Below, piece after piece: positions 6,990 through 14,345 of a DNA stretch of 23,551 nucleotides. Below the pieces are notes generated by a model. It did no database searches and had not been told where the DNA came from. It saw only the letters and a list, made by a program, of their open reading frames with translations. The DNA comes from Pelotomaculum sp. UBA4789. GTDB taxonomy: Bacteria; Bacillota; Desulfotomaculia; Desulfotomaculales; Pelotomaculaceae. Within the stretch, counting starts at the first letter, position 1. Each line of letters begins with the position of its first letter. The position numbers and the translations under genes were made by a program. Location: the NCBI GenBank assembly GCA_002402945.1, contig DHGV01000069.1:1-23551 (forward strand), in the 5' to 3' direction.

Positions 6990-8042
6990 ATGAAGGGTAA
7001 AAAAAAAGTATTTTTCAAGTTTCCAAGCAATCAAACGGATGAAGAGCTGGATCAGTTTGCGGAAGCAATTATGGACAATATAAAAGAAATGATCAGGGAT
7101 GAAGATATAGATAAAATGGCCGGCGGCATACTCGGCGCCGCTGTGGGTGACGCCCTGGGAGTGCCTGTGGAATTCATGTCACGCGAAGAGATCAGCCGCA
7201 ATCCCATCACCGGCATGACGGGCGGCGGCAACCACGGCAGACCGCCCGGCACCTGGTCCGACGACACCAGCATGCTGCTATGTCATATGCAGTCATTGCT
7301 TGAAAAAGGGTATGACCGCGCCGACGCCATGAATAAATTTGTGGCGTGGTGGTACAAGGGGCTGTGGAAGCCTGCTCCGTCAAGACAGTTCGGCATCGGC
7401 AATATTGTGGATAAAGCGATGCGTAATTATATGCGGGATGGCGATATTGACAGCTGCGGTCTGCAGGGGGTAATGGATAACGGCAACGGCTCGCTGATGA
7501 GAATACTGCCGGTGTCGCTTTATTTCCGTGCTGCTGCCGACAGCGAGATGATGGCCGGGATTGCAGGCATGTCCAATATCACGCATGCCCATCCCAGGAG
7601 CATTCTGGCCTGTGTGATCTTTACGGTTATGGTTCAGGAATTGTTAAAAGGTCACGAGGCCGTAACGGTTTATGATAACATGAGGGGACGCGTTCCCGGC
7701 ATAATTAAAGGCACTGACTATGGTGCAGAACTTGGTACCTTTGATTCCATTCTGAACGGTACGCTGCCAGGCTTAAAGGAAGAACAGGTTAAATCATCCG
7801 GTTATGTGGTCGACACGCTGGAGGCTTCGCTCTGGTGCCTGCTGAACAGCGGCAGCTTTGCAGAAGCCGTGCTGAAAGCGGTAAACCTGGGCGGCGACTC
7901 CGACACCAGCGGCGCGGTTGCCGGCGGATTGGCCGGTGTCTGTTACGGTTTTGATGTCATACCGGGAGAGTGGCTGGATAAGTTGGCGCGGCTGGAAGAT
8001 ATCTTGTCGTTGACTGAAGAATTTATTTTGAGCTCAGATTAA
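6990..8042 (+). CDS. ADP-ribosylglycohydrolase (DraG-like)
   Basis: A 350-residue hydrolase predicted to remove ADP-ribose from proteins or small acceptors with a two-metal centre. About 40 charged residues precede the catalytic domain. Family motifs: GGILGAAVGDALGVPVEF (residues about 45-62), the acidic metal motif TWSDDTSM with D91-D92-T93, the central NGNGSLMRILP, and the late GGDSDTSGAVAGGLAG with D303 and D305. All metal ligands expected for DraG/ARH enzymes are present, so it should be active. ATG start preceded by AAAGGGAG. It is the second gene of a likely operon with the VWA gene; no ADP-ribosyltransferase gene occurs in the window. A family A repeat with a T-run directly after the stop probably ends transcription. 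Confidence 0.93.
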   Translation: MKGKKKVFFKFPSNQTDEELDQFAEAIMDNIKEMIRDEDIDKMAGGILGAAVGDALGVPVEFMSREEISRNPITGMTGGGNHGRPPGTWSDDTSMLLCHMQSLLEKGYDRADAMNKFVAWWYKGLWKPAPSRQFGIGNIVDKAMRNYMRDGDIDSCGLQGVMDNGNGSLMRILPVSLYFRAAADSEMMAGIAGMSNITHAHPRSILACVIFTVMVQELLKGHEAVTVYDNMRGRVPGIIKGTDYGAELGTFDSILNGTLPGLKEEQVKSSGYVVDTLEASLWCLLNSGSFAEAVLKAVNLGGDSDTSGAVAGGLAGVCYGFDVIPGEWLDKLARLEDILSLTEEFILSSD

Positions 8043-8043
8043 A

Positions 8044-8074
8044 GGAAGCAGGGGGACGGTTCTCCTGCTTTTTT
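8044..8074. repeat. Palindromic repeat family A, copy 2, acting as terminator
   Basis: GGAAGCAGGGGGACGGTTCT continues to CCTGCTT and six T; it is inverted relative to copies 1, 3 and 4. It begins two bases after the glycohydrolase stop and its T-run reaches the stop codon of the convergent lipoprotein gene (8073). AAGCAGG/CCTGCTT can form the stem of an intrinsic terminator on the plus strand. Confidence 0.75.
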
Positions 8075-8855
8075 AAATGTCCGGCATTGAGAACCCATCT
8101 CCATAATTCATAAGCACTTCAAATCTCTCCCCGTTTGCATCTTGCACAAGATACACAAATCTGTCTATCTCATGGTTGTAATCAAAATTTACAAGCTCTG
8201 TTTTGCTGAGATCATATTGACGGTAATGCTCGATGAGAAGGTTGGCTTCATCTAAAAAATAATCACTTTCGCCGTCGATGGATAGCCATTGTGATAGTTT
8301 CGCCGCATCTCCTGCCGCCAGGTAATCCAAGTAAGTTTCAACCGATCTGCGGCTTTGCATCCCGTAGCGGGGCAGCGGGCAGAAAAACCGCGGGTCGTTT
8401 TCCTGGAATATAATAAATAAAGGCACGGTCCGCTCCCCGTTTGGCCCGCTTCCCACAAGGTCACACTGGTAGCTCTCCGGCATGTATTCTGCCGGGCGCA
8501 GATTGGCAGCAGCCAGCATTTGCCTGTTAAATAAAAGGTCAAACATCTCTACGGCTTCTTCATCATTTGCCAGATCGAGCCCGTTCCGGATGGCATCGAT
8601 ATACAGCTGCGCCATGCTCTGGGCAGTGTCGTGCTGATTTTGCCGGTAAGAAACCATGACGGCTTCTTTGTCAAGCGCGCCGTTTGTAATGAACTCGTGA
8701 TCCGGCTGCGGGAGCGGTATTTCAGGGGCGGGGGCAGGCGGGTTTTGTGCGTTATTCCCTGACGGGGGCGCTGCCTGGTTGAAGACGGTACCGCACCCCG
8801 CTAATAGCAACATAATAATGATCACAGGCAAAGCATACTTAAGTTTCATTTTCAT
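8073..8855 (-). CDS. Predicted lipoprotein of unknown function
   Basis: A 260-residue exported protein. Residues 1-21 are a lipoprotein signal peptide: basic start (MKMKLKY), hydrophobic core and lipobox LLLAGC with C21 as the acylated residue, so the mature protein is tethered to the outer face of the membrane. A proline/alanine/asparagine-rich linker (about 28-52) is followed by a globular part with no family I recognise; late residues resemble NTF2-like or DUF4829-type lipoprotein domains (YLDYLAAGDAAKLSQWL), but this is tentative. ATG start with AGAGGA upstream; that ribosome site can pair with an upstream segment (see the inverted repeat at 8859-8900). Its stop codon lies at the edge of repeat copy 2. 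Confidence 0.8.
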   Translation of the reverse strand: MKMKLKYALPVIIIMLLLAGCGTVFNQAAPPSGNNAQNPPAPAPEIPLPQPDHEFITNGALDKEAVMVSYRQNQHDTAQSMAQLYIDAIRNGLDLANDEEAVEMFDLLFNRQMLAAANLRPAEYMPESYQCDLVGSGPNGERTVPLFIIFQENDPRFFCPLPRYGMQSRRSVETYLDYLAAGDAAKLSQWLSIDGESDYFLDEANLLIEHYRQYDLSKTELVNFDYNHEIDRFVYLVQDANGERFEVLMNYGDGFSMPDI

Positions 8856-8858
8856 CTG

Positions 8859-8900
8859 TCCTCTTCTGAAAATATAAGTTAATTGTACTATAGAAGAGGA
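8859..8900 (-). promoter_or_regulatory. Inverted repeat that can hide the lipoprotein ribosome site
   Basis: On the minus strand, TCCTCTTCT-A (8900 downwards on the complementary copy) lies 24 bases before AGAAGAGGA, a perfect nine-base pairing. The downstream arm contains the AGAGGA ribosome site of the lipoprotein gene. If both are in the leader RNA, the site would be masked until the stem opens. This could be chance in an AT-rich leader. Confidence 0.35.
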
Positions 8901-8987
8901 TAAAACAACAATATGGTAGAATTATGTATTGATGACAATAAATATTGTAATTTGTATATATTAGAATTTACAATTTAGTTGTATTAA

Positions 8988-9050
8988 ATAACTTATAGGT
9001 AATATTTATATGATTTATGTATTGAAAATATAACTTATAGGTTATATAAT
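8988..9050 (+). promoter_or_regulatory. Promoter and tandem operators of the toxin-antitoxin operon
   Basis: TTGAAA (9022-9027) and a perfect TATAAT (9045-9050) are 17 bp apart, 18 bp before the toxin start. The spacer holds ATAACTTATAGGTTAT (9030-9045), an imperfect palindrome. The 13-bp ATAACTTATAGGT recurs exactly at 8988-9000, 42 bp upstream, i.e. four helix turns, on the same DNA face. This fits cooperative autorepression by the XRE antitoxin. Confidence 0.65.
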
Positions 9051-9067
9051 GTATGTGAGGCTGCGAT

Positions 9068-9493
9068 ATGGGTAGAAAAGGAAATGTTATTTATCCTTCA
9101 AAATTCAATAGCAAATACATTGTAACCCATCCAGATTATGAGGCTGGCTTAAAAGACATACTGGAAAGAAGTGGACGGGAGTCTGATTTTAGTAGTAAAT
9201 ATAAAAACAGGTTGCGTTTTTTAGAGGAACGAAAGAAAAATTGTATTCTGAGGAGTAAATGGTTTGAGAATTTAAAACAAACTGACCAGATCTATGCAAT
9301 GATATTTGACAAGAGTGAAAAAAATATCCGCATACTTTTTTCTTTCATAGAATACAAAGAAAGACAATATGTTGTATTGCTTTATGCATTTGAAGAAAAA
9401 GACAGGAAGGGTAAGAGCAAAACCAGTTATAATACGGGAATACCAATAGCAGAAAAACGGCTTAAGGAGGTTATGGAAGATGAGGGATATTAG
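9068..9493 (+). CDS. HigB/RelE-like toxin (Gp49 family)
   Basis: A 141-residue protein of the phage-derived Gp49/HigB-like part of the RelE superfamily, small ribonucleases that usually cut mRNA at the ribosome. The diagnostic region is about residues 75-130: KNIRILFSFIEYKERQYVV, then LLYAFEEKDRKGKSKTSYNT and a final helix IPIAEKRLKEVMEDEGY, matching the beta-sheet, the F-x-K-K-like basic segment and the helix of the family. The N-terminal extension of about 45 residues is lysine-rich. ATG start with GTGAGG seven bases upstream. The toxin gene comes first and overlaps the antitoxin gene by 14 bases, a typical HigBA order. Lower GC than its neighbours suggests horizontal acquisition. Confidence 0.82.
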   Translation: MGRKGNVIYPSKFNSKYIVTHPDYEAGLKDILERSGRESDFSSKYKNRLRFLEERKKNCILRSKWFENLKQTDQIYAMIFDKSEKNIRILFSFIEYKERQYVVLLYAFEEKDRKGKSKTSYNTGIPIAEKRLKEVMEDEGY

Positions 9494-9824
9494 AAATCTG
9501 CCGGACGCATGGGATATGATTGACCGTTTGGCAGGCAAAGAAGCCAATAAAAAAGATGGTTTATACGATTTATACTATAAGATATCGACCGCCTTGTTTG
9601 ACTACCGTCTTAAATATAAATTATCACAAAAGAAACTGGCAGAAAAGCTAGGAATAACCCAGCCTATGGTAGCTAAATTAGAGAGTGGCGATTACAATTA
9701 TACCATTGAACAGCTTTGGAAGATTGCAACAAAACTGAATTTCGAACTCAAGATAGATTTTAAAGAAATAGAGTTGGATTATTCAAAAAAACCGGTTTTG
9801 ACAGAGAAATTAATAAAGGATTAA
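9480..9824 (+). CDS. XRE-family antitoxin (HigA-like)
   Basis: A 114-residue DNA-binding antitoxin that should neutralise the upstream toxin by direct binding and repress the operon. An N-terminal helical part (about 1-40) precedes the Cro/C1-type HTH at about 43-98: YRLKYKLSQKKLAEKLGI, then TQPMVAKLESGDYNYTIEQL and WKIATKLNFELKI. The start at 9480 is set by AAGGAGG (9464-9470) nine bases upstream, located inside the toxin gene, so the two are translationally coupled. The operon ends at the terminator at 9893-9926. Confidence 0.88.
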   Translation: MRDIRNLPDAWDMIDRLAGKEANKKDGLYDLYYKISTALFDYRLKYKLSQKKLAEKLGITQPMVAKLESGDYNYTIEQLWKIATKLNFELKIDFKEIELDYSKKPVLTEKLIKD

Positions 9825-9892
9825 GTATAAAGCCCACCGGCCAGTGCTGCCAAGATCGCTATGTACCGACCTATGATAAACTGCTTTCACCA

Positions 9893-9926
9893 ACCTGGCT
9901 TAATATAAAGAAGCCAGGTCTTTTTT
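9893..9926 (+). terminator. Intrinsic terminator of the toxin-antitoxin operon
   Basis: ACCTGGCTT (9893-9901) and AAGCCAGGT (9911-9919) form a perfect nine-pair stem with a nine-base loop, followed by C and six T (9921-9926). Confidence 0.9.
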
Positions 9927-9930
9927 AAAT

Positions 9931-9965
9931 AAGTCAAGCCTGGCCGAAAAATCAAGCCTGGCCCC
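9931..9965. repeat. Interspersed repeat C, two tandem copies
   Basis: AAGTCAAGCCTGGCC (9931-9945) and ATCAAGCCTGGCCCC (9951-9965) are direct repeats of each other and match the reverse complement of 5206-5222. A family A copy follows 13 bp later. Confidence 0.55.
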
Positions 9966-9978
9966 TTCGGTCCCGCAT

Positions 9979-10006
9979 GGAAGCAGAAGAACCGTCCCCC
10001 TGCTTC
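9979..10006. repeat. Palindromic repeat family A, copy 3
   Basis: GGAAGCAGAAGAACCGTCCC followed by CCTGCTTC; same orientation as copy 1. The ends GAAGCAG and CTGCTTC are perfect inverted repeats. No T-run follows. Its right end touches a possible minus-strand gene tail. Confidence 0.75.
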
Positions 10007-10080
10007 TACCTCGCGAGCAATTCTTCCAGGATTTCCGCGGCGTCCCGAACTATTTTCGGGCATATAGCAGCGCCCGGCAT
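10006..10080 (-). pseudogene. Possible gene tail next to repeat copy 3
   Basis: The minus strand reads MPGAAICPKIVRDAAEILEE and LLAR before a TAG at 10006-10008, a protein-like amphipathic C-terminus without a credible ribosome site. It may be a leftover of a deleted gene. The rest of 10081-10184 holds no recognisable gene. Confidence 0.25.
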
Positions 10081-10184
10081 TTTATTTTACTCACCGGCTA
10101 TGTTCTTATTATGTATTCATTTCCTGAAAACTGCCTGAAGCTGCGCTGAGAGTTCTCTGAATTTCTTAATAATAATAGTAATAA

Positions 10185-10208
10185 AAAAAGCACCTTCCTG
10201 TGCTTTTT
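10185..10208. terminator. Bidirectional terminator downstream of trkH
   Basis: AAAAAGCAC (10185-10193) and GTGCTTTTT (10200-10208) form a stem with a six-base loop, with A- and T-runs on both sides. On the minus strand it lies about 80 bp after the trkH stop and ends that operon; it also works on the plus strand. Confidence 0.85.
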
Positions 10209-10290
10209 ACTTTTACTATTTTGATTGTTTTAGGAAGAGGATGATCCACTGATATCAGGGTGCAGGTATGCCTGTTTAACCCCCGGGGGT

Positions 10291-11742
10291 TTATTCCTGC
10301 CAGAAAGTTGGTATAAATAAGACCAGGAGGGGGTATATCTCCAGCCTGCCGATCAGCATCAATATGCTGAGGACGTATTTTCCGCTGTCGGAGATGAAAG
10401 AATAATTCTGGACAGGGCCGACGAGGCCCAGGCCCGGCCCGATGTTGCCCAGGCAGGAGGCGGCGGCTGACAAACCGCTGACGAAATCCAAACCCTGCGA
10501 AGTCAGGTACAGCATTCCCAGGGCCGCAATTATGATGTAGAGGAAGAAAAACTGCAGGGCGTTGAGGAGCAGGTCTGTATTGATAATCCTGTCGCCAAAC
10601 CGCAGAGCATAAACAGCTCTCGGGTGGACCATCTTTTTGAATTCGATGGTACTCCGCTTCAGGATGATCAGATACCGCCCTGGCTTGATGCCGCCCCCCG
10701 TCGAACCCGAACAGCCGCCGACAAACATCATCATCAGGATCAGCGCCGTAGCCATGTGCGGCCAGAAGTTATGATCTGTCGTCACAAAACCGGTGGTGGT
10801 GACAATTGATGTGACATGAAATACAGCCGTCCTGAGGTTATCACTCCAACCAGCGCTGTGCCAGGGATTACCCAGGTTCAGGAACACCAAAAGGCTGGTA
10901 ACCAGGATGATGCCAGTATAAAGTTTAAACTCTGAGTTCTTCCAATATACCCGGGGGCTGCGGTTCTTATAGGAAAAAAAGTGGAGGGCAAAGTTGGTGC
11001 CGGCAATAAACATAAAGATGATGATGGCCCACTCGATCTGCGGGCTGGCATAGAAAGCGATGCTGGCGTTTTTGGTGGAAAAGCCGCCGGAAGACAGCGC
11101 CGCAAAAGTGTGACACAGGGAATCAAAAAAGTCCATCCCAAAGAGATAGAGGACTGCAGCGCAGCAGGCGCTGAGGATAACGTAAGCTATCCAGAGCTTG
11201 CGCGCAGTTTCGCGAATCCTGGGACTGATATTGTCAGAGACCGGCCCGGGCACCTCGGATTTAAACAGTTGCTTGGCGCGTGTGCCCAGGTTGGCCATGA
11301 TGGCGACAAAGAGGGAGATAATGCCCATGCCGCCCAGCCACTGGGTGAGGCTGCGCCAGAACAGTAAACCATGCGGCCAGGCTTCCACATCGGTGATTAC
11401 GCTCGCGCCCGTGGTGGTGAACCCGGATACGGTTTCAAAAAATGCGTCGGCAAACGAGGGCAGGTAGCCGGAGAACAAATAGGGTAGGGCGCCGAATAAC
11501 GAGACCACAATCCAGCCCAGGCTTACCAGGATAAATCCTTCCTTAAAGTTAATCGGGTCATTGGGGGAGTAAAAAGAACTCAGGAGCAGGCCGCAGGCGA
11601 TCGTGAGCGCTGCTGCCTGCAGTATAGGGATGGTGACGCTTTCCCGGTAGGCAATGGACCAGGTCAGACAGCTGAGCATGGCAATGCCAACAATCAGAAT
11701 AAGCCGGCCGAGGTTGCCGAGGATAACTCTAATCCTGATCAA
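10291..11742 (-). CDS. trkH: TrkH-type potassium uptake channel subunit
   Basis: A 483-residue integral membrane protein forming the K+ pathway of a Trk/Ktr system. It has the four-fold M1-P-M2 design with four selectivity-filter loops: FTTTGAS (near 108-114), LSSGGFST (216-223), VTTTGFVT (314-321) and LGNIGPGLG (431-439), each with the conserved filter glycine. The loop GGCSGSTGGGIKP (342-354) is the gating segment typical of TrkH. Full length, no break. ATG start overlapping the stop of trkA by four bases, so the two are translationally coupled and made together. A terminator follows about 80 bp downstream. Confidence 0.95.
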   Translation of the reverse strand: MIRIRVILGNLGRLILIVGIAMLSCLTWSIAYRESVTIPILQAAALTIACGLLLSSFYSPNDPINFKEGFILVSLGWIVVSLFGALPYLFSGYLPSFADAFFETVSGFTTTGASVITDVEAWPHGLLFWRSLTQWLGGMGIISLFVAIMANLGTRAKQLFKSEVPGPVSDNISPRIRETARKLWIAYVILSACCAAVLYLFGMDFFDSLCHTFAALSSGGFSTKNASIAFYASPQIEWAIIIFMFIAGTNFALHFFSYKNRSPRVYWKNSEFKLYTGIILVTSLLVFLNLGNPWHSAGWSDNLRTAVFHVTSIVTTTGFVTTDHNFWPHMATALILMMMFVGGCSGSTGGGIKPGRYLIILKRSTIEFKKMVHPRAVYALRFGDRIINTDLLLNALQFFFLYIIIAALGMLYLTSQGLDFVSGLSAAASCLGNIGPGLGLVGPVQNYSFISDSGKYVLSILMLIGRLEIYPLLVLFIPTFWQE

Positions 11743-13097
11743 ATCTGCCGGCCCCCGTTCTTGAAGAGGCCTTCTATTTTATGGATGCTTTTCAGCAGGG
11801 AGAAAATGATCAGGCGATCGTTTGGCTTGATCACGAAACTGCCGTCCGGGATGATAGCCTGGTTGTCACGCAGCACCGCGCCAACCGTTGCCCCGCTGGG
11901 GAATTTGACCCGTTGGAGCTCCTTGTTGATAACGGGGGCGTCCGGCTGGGCGATCAGCTCCAGCATTTCCGCCCTTTCTTCGCCGAACAGGGTGACCGAG
12001 ATAATGTTGCCGACCCGCATGTATTTTAACAAAGCGCCGGCTGTGAGCAGGCGGGGGCTTAAGATCGTGTCAATGCCGATTTGTTCTGCCAGCGGCAACG
12101 CCTCGGTGCGCTTCATCTGGCAGACAGTTTTCTTCACCCCGAGGTTACGGGCGATCAGCGTGCAGAGCAGGTTGATCTTATCGTCGTTGGTTACAGCGAT
12201 GAAGATGTCGGAGGCGGCTACGTTCTCTTCTTCCAGCAGCTGGTAGTCGCTGCCGTCCCCGTTGATCACCAGGGTATGGTTCAAGTTTTCTGATAGCTGC
12301 CTGGCCTGCTCCACGTCCTTCTCAATCAGCTTAATATTGAGAGGTAAGCGGCTCTTTTCCAGGATTTGGGCTAGGAAATACCCGGTGCGTCCGCCGCCGA
12401 GGATTGTCACGTGCTCGATGCGGCGGGGTTTAAAATGCAGCATTTTCATTACGGCTTTCATGTCGGCAGTGCGGGCCATCAGGTAGATGCGGTCCCCGAG
12501 TTTTAGCACATCGCTGCCGCTGGGTACCAGGATTTTGCGGTTGCGCACAATAGAAACAATGTTGTAAGGAATGGAAGCATCCAGGCCCTTGAGATCTTTT
12601 CCCAGCAGGGGAGAGTCCGCTGTCAGTTCCAGCTCCAGCTGCTGGATTTTGCCGTTGGCGTAGTAGTCGACGCTCAATGCTTCCGGGTTTTTAACAATCT
12701 CGGCTATTTCTTGCGCCGTGACCTGTTCAGGGTTAATGATCAGGTCAATGCCCATCAGGTCGTTCAGGGAGAAATCTTTATCTTCTATGTATTCGGGGTT
12801 GCGCACCCTGGCCACGGTGGTTTTGGCGCCGTATCTATTGGCGATCATGCAGGCCACCATGTTCAGCTCATCGAACTGGGTCACCGCCAGGAACATGTCG
12901 GCACTGTGCACGCCGGCGGCTTCCAGCAGTGACTTGGAAGAGCCGCTCCCTTTGATCACCTGTACGTCGAGCTTGTCTTCCAGCACCTGCAGGCGCTGGG
13001 GGGACTGTTCGATAATTGTCACGTCATGGTTTTCCGCAGAAAGCATCTGGGCCATGCTGAAGCCGACTTTACCGGCCCCGACGATAATCACTTTCAC
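11739..13097 (-). CDS. trkA: TrkA potassium uptake regulatory subunit
   Basis: A 452-residue cytoplasmic gating protein with two RCK halves in tandem, binding NAD(H) or other nucleotides to control TrkH. The first Rossmann loop is GAGKVG (7-12) with E30 for the ribose; the second is GGGRTG (234-239). Each half is followed by a TrkA-C domain (about 140-215 and 370-445; for example SGSDVLKLGDRIYLM and FVIKPNDRLIIF). GTG start at 13097 preceded by a modest AAGGCGG. Length and layout match duplicated TrkA proteins rather than single-RCK KtrA. Operon partner: trkH, overlapping by four bases. Confidence 0.95.
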   Translation of the reverse strand: MKVIIVGAGKVGFSMAQMLSAENHDVTIIEQSPQRLQVLEDKLDVQVIKGSGSSKSLLEAAGVHSADMFLAVTQFDELNMVACMIANRYGAKTTVARVRNPEYIEDKDFSLNDLMGIDLIINPEQVTAQEIAEIVKNPEALSVDYYANGKIQQLELELTADSPLLGKDLKGLDASIPYNIVSIVRNRKILVPSGSDVLKLGDRIYLMARTADMKAVMKMLHFKPRRIEHVTILGGGRTGYFLAQILEKSRLPLNIKLIEKDVEQARQLSENLNHTLVINGDGSDYQLLEEENVAASDIFIAVTNDDKINLLCTLIARNLGVKKTVCQMKRTEALPLAEQIGIDTILSPRLLTAGALLKYMRVGNIISVTLFGEERAEMLELIAQPDAPVINKELQRVKFPSGATVGAVLRDNQAIIPDGSFVIKPNDRLIIFSLLKSIHKIEGLFKNGGRQI

Positions 13098-13180
13098 TTC
13101 AATAAACGCCGCCTTTTAGTCAAAGTCATAAGATAAAGATATGCAAGCTGCTCCGTAATATCAAGGGAAATAATATAATA

Positions 13181-13213
13181 CGAACCAACCCCGATGGAGA
13201 TCAGGTTGGTTCG
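13181..13213. terminator. Hairpin between hsp20 and trkA
   Basis: CGAACCAACC (13181-13190) pairs perfectly with GGTTGGTTCG (13204-13213), loop 13 bases. On the minus strand it lies 25 bp beyond the hsp20 stop, followed by an AT-rich but not pure T stretch, so it is a probable terminator or mRNA end stabiliser for the hsp20 transcript. Confidence 0.6.
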
Positions 13214-13238
13214 CCATATAATCGATTATTGTGGCTCT

Positions 13239-13679
13239 TTAGGTGATTTCAATCTTCTTCTTTTCTTCAGCGCCGGGCTCAACCTTAGGCATGGTGACTG
13301 TCAGCACACCATCTTTATATTCAGCGCTGATCGCGTTGGATTTTATGCCTTCTACCATAAAGCTGCGGGATGTTTCGCCATAATATCTTTCCCGCTTAAT
13401 AAAGTTTTCCTTCTCTTCTTTGGTTTCCTCTTCTTTTTTAGCCTCGATTATGAGGGTGCTGTTTTTGTATTCCACGGAAATATTCTCTTTCTTGAACCCT
13501 GGCATTTCAGCCTCGACAATAAAGGCAGTGTCTGTTTCCTTGAGGTCGGACCGCATGGAACCGACCTTAGCGAGCCAATCTTTTTCAAACCAGTCTTCAA
13601 CTGATTTGGGGAACCAGCCCTTGATATCTGATGGAGTTAATGGAAAAAACTTTCTCGAAGGACGTTGAATATCGTTCAT
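13239..13679 (-). CDS. Hsp20/alpha-crystallin small heat-shock protein
   Basis: A 146-residue ATP-independent chaperone that holds unfolding proteins. The alpha-crystallin domain covers about residues 44-134: RSDLKETDTAFIVEAEMPGF, the core ENISVEYKNSTLIIEA, and the diagnostic AEYKDGVLTVTMPK (119-132). The C-terminal I-x-I anchor for oligomer assembly is present as IEI (143-145). The short N-terminal arm (about 43 residues) contains aromatic residues used in substrate binding. ATG start with AAAGGAG and a second GGAG upstream. It lies 30 bp downstream of a universal stress protein gene on the same strand, so a stress operon is likely. No CIRCE-type repeat is visible upstream. Confidence 0.95.
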   Translation of the reverse strand: MNDIQRPSRKFFPLTPSDIKGWFPKSVEDWFEKDWLAKVGSMRSDLKETDTAFIVEAEMPGFKKENISVEYKNSTLIIEAKKEEETKEEKENFIKRERYYGETSRSFMVEGIKSNAISAEYKDGVLTVTMPKVEPGAEEKKKIEIT

Positions 13680-13709
13680 CTCCTATTCTCCTTTTTGTGC
13701 GAATTTGGT

Positions 13710-14126
13710 TTACTTGATTACAGTCACAGGTTTTTTTACGCTGCTCAGTACTTTATAGGTCACGCTGCCCAGCCCTTTGAAACCACCCATGCCTTTGCTG
13801 CCCATAATGATCTGGTCGACTTTAAATTTATCCGCATAGGCGATGATACAGCCGGCTGGGTCGCCCTGCATAAAATCTGCCTTAACTTTAACTCCGGCAT
13901 CGTCAAACATTTTCTTAGCCTCTTCCAGCCTGGTGGTAAAAAGGTTATTGCATTCTTCATTAGTCGGTTCATTAATCCCGGATGCTTCAAATTTAGCATC
14001 TGTATGCAGGCAGGCTACCGCGAGAATTGTAATTTCCACCGAGGGATCGCTTTTGGCCATATCCATTGCATATTTCGCTGCGCGCTTGGCGATAGAGGAG
14101 CCATCAACCGGTACGAGTATTTTCAC
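13710..14126 (-). CDS. Universal stress protein (UspA family)
   Basis: A 138-residue single-domain Usp, a cytoplasmic dimer that often binds ATP. MKILVPVDGSSIAKRAAKYA is the typical first strand and helix, with D8 for the adenine. The phosphate-binding region is GSKGMGGFKGLGSVTYKVL (109-127); the usual pattern is G-2x-G-9x-G-S/T, but here only seven residues separate the second and third glycines, so ATP binding may be altered. GTG start with AGGAGG about eight bases upstream. First gene of a likely two-gene stress unit with hsp20; the AT-rich region before it (14127-14283) should hold its promoter, but I could not fix one. Confidence 0.93.
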   Translation of the reverse strand: MKILVPVDGSSIAKRAAKYAMDMAKSDPSVEITILAVACLHTDAKFEASGINEPTNEECNNLFTTRLEEAKKMFDDAGVKVKADFMQGDPAGCIIAYADKFKVDQIIMGSKGMGGFKGLGSVTYKVLSSVKKPVTVIK

Positions 14127-14283
14127 AAGACAGTCCTCCTTTCTTTTTATATTTAATCAAGTTATTACCTTTTTATTATTAGATCTTAATTATTAAGTAT
14201 CCATTAAAAAAATATAACAATATTATTAAAATGAAATTCAGTTTTTAAGGGAGGCAAAATTTCCTGAATTATCTTCCGATTAA

Positions 14284-14292
14284 TGATATAAT
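14284..14292 (+). promoter_or_regulatory. Extended -10 promoter for the cysteine-rich protein gene
   Basis: TGATATAAT is a perfect extended -10 (TGN plus TATAAT, 14287-14292), about 50 bp before the gene start. The -35 region is poor, which is common with extended -10 promoters. Confidence 0.5.
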
Positions 14293-14345
14293 GTTATATT
14301 GGTAATTTATTTACTCTTAAGGTGTAAATTTAGGGAGATGTGAGT

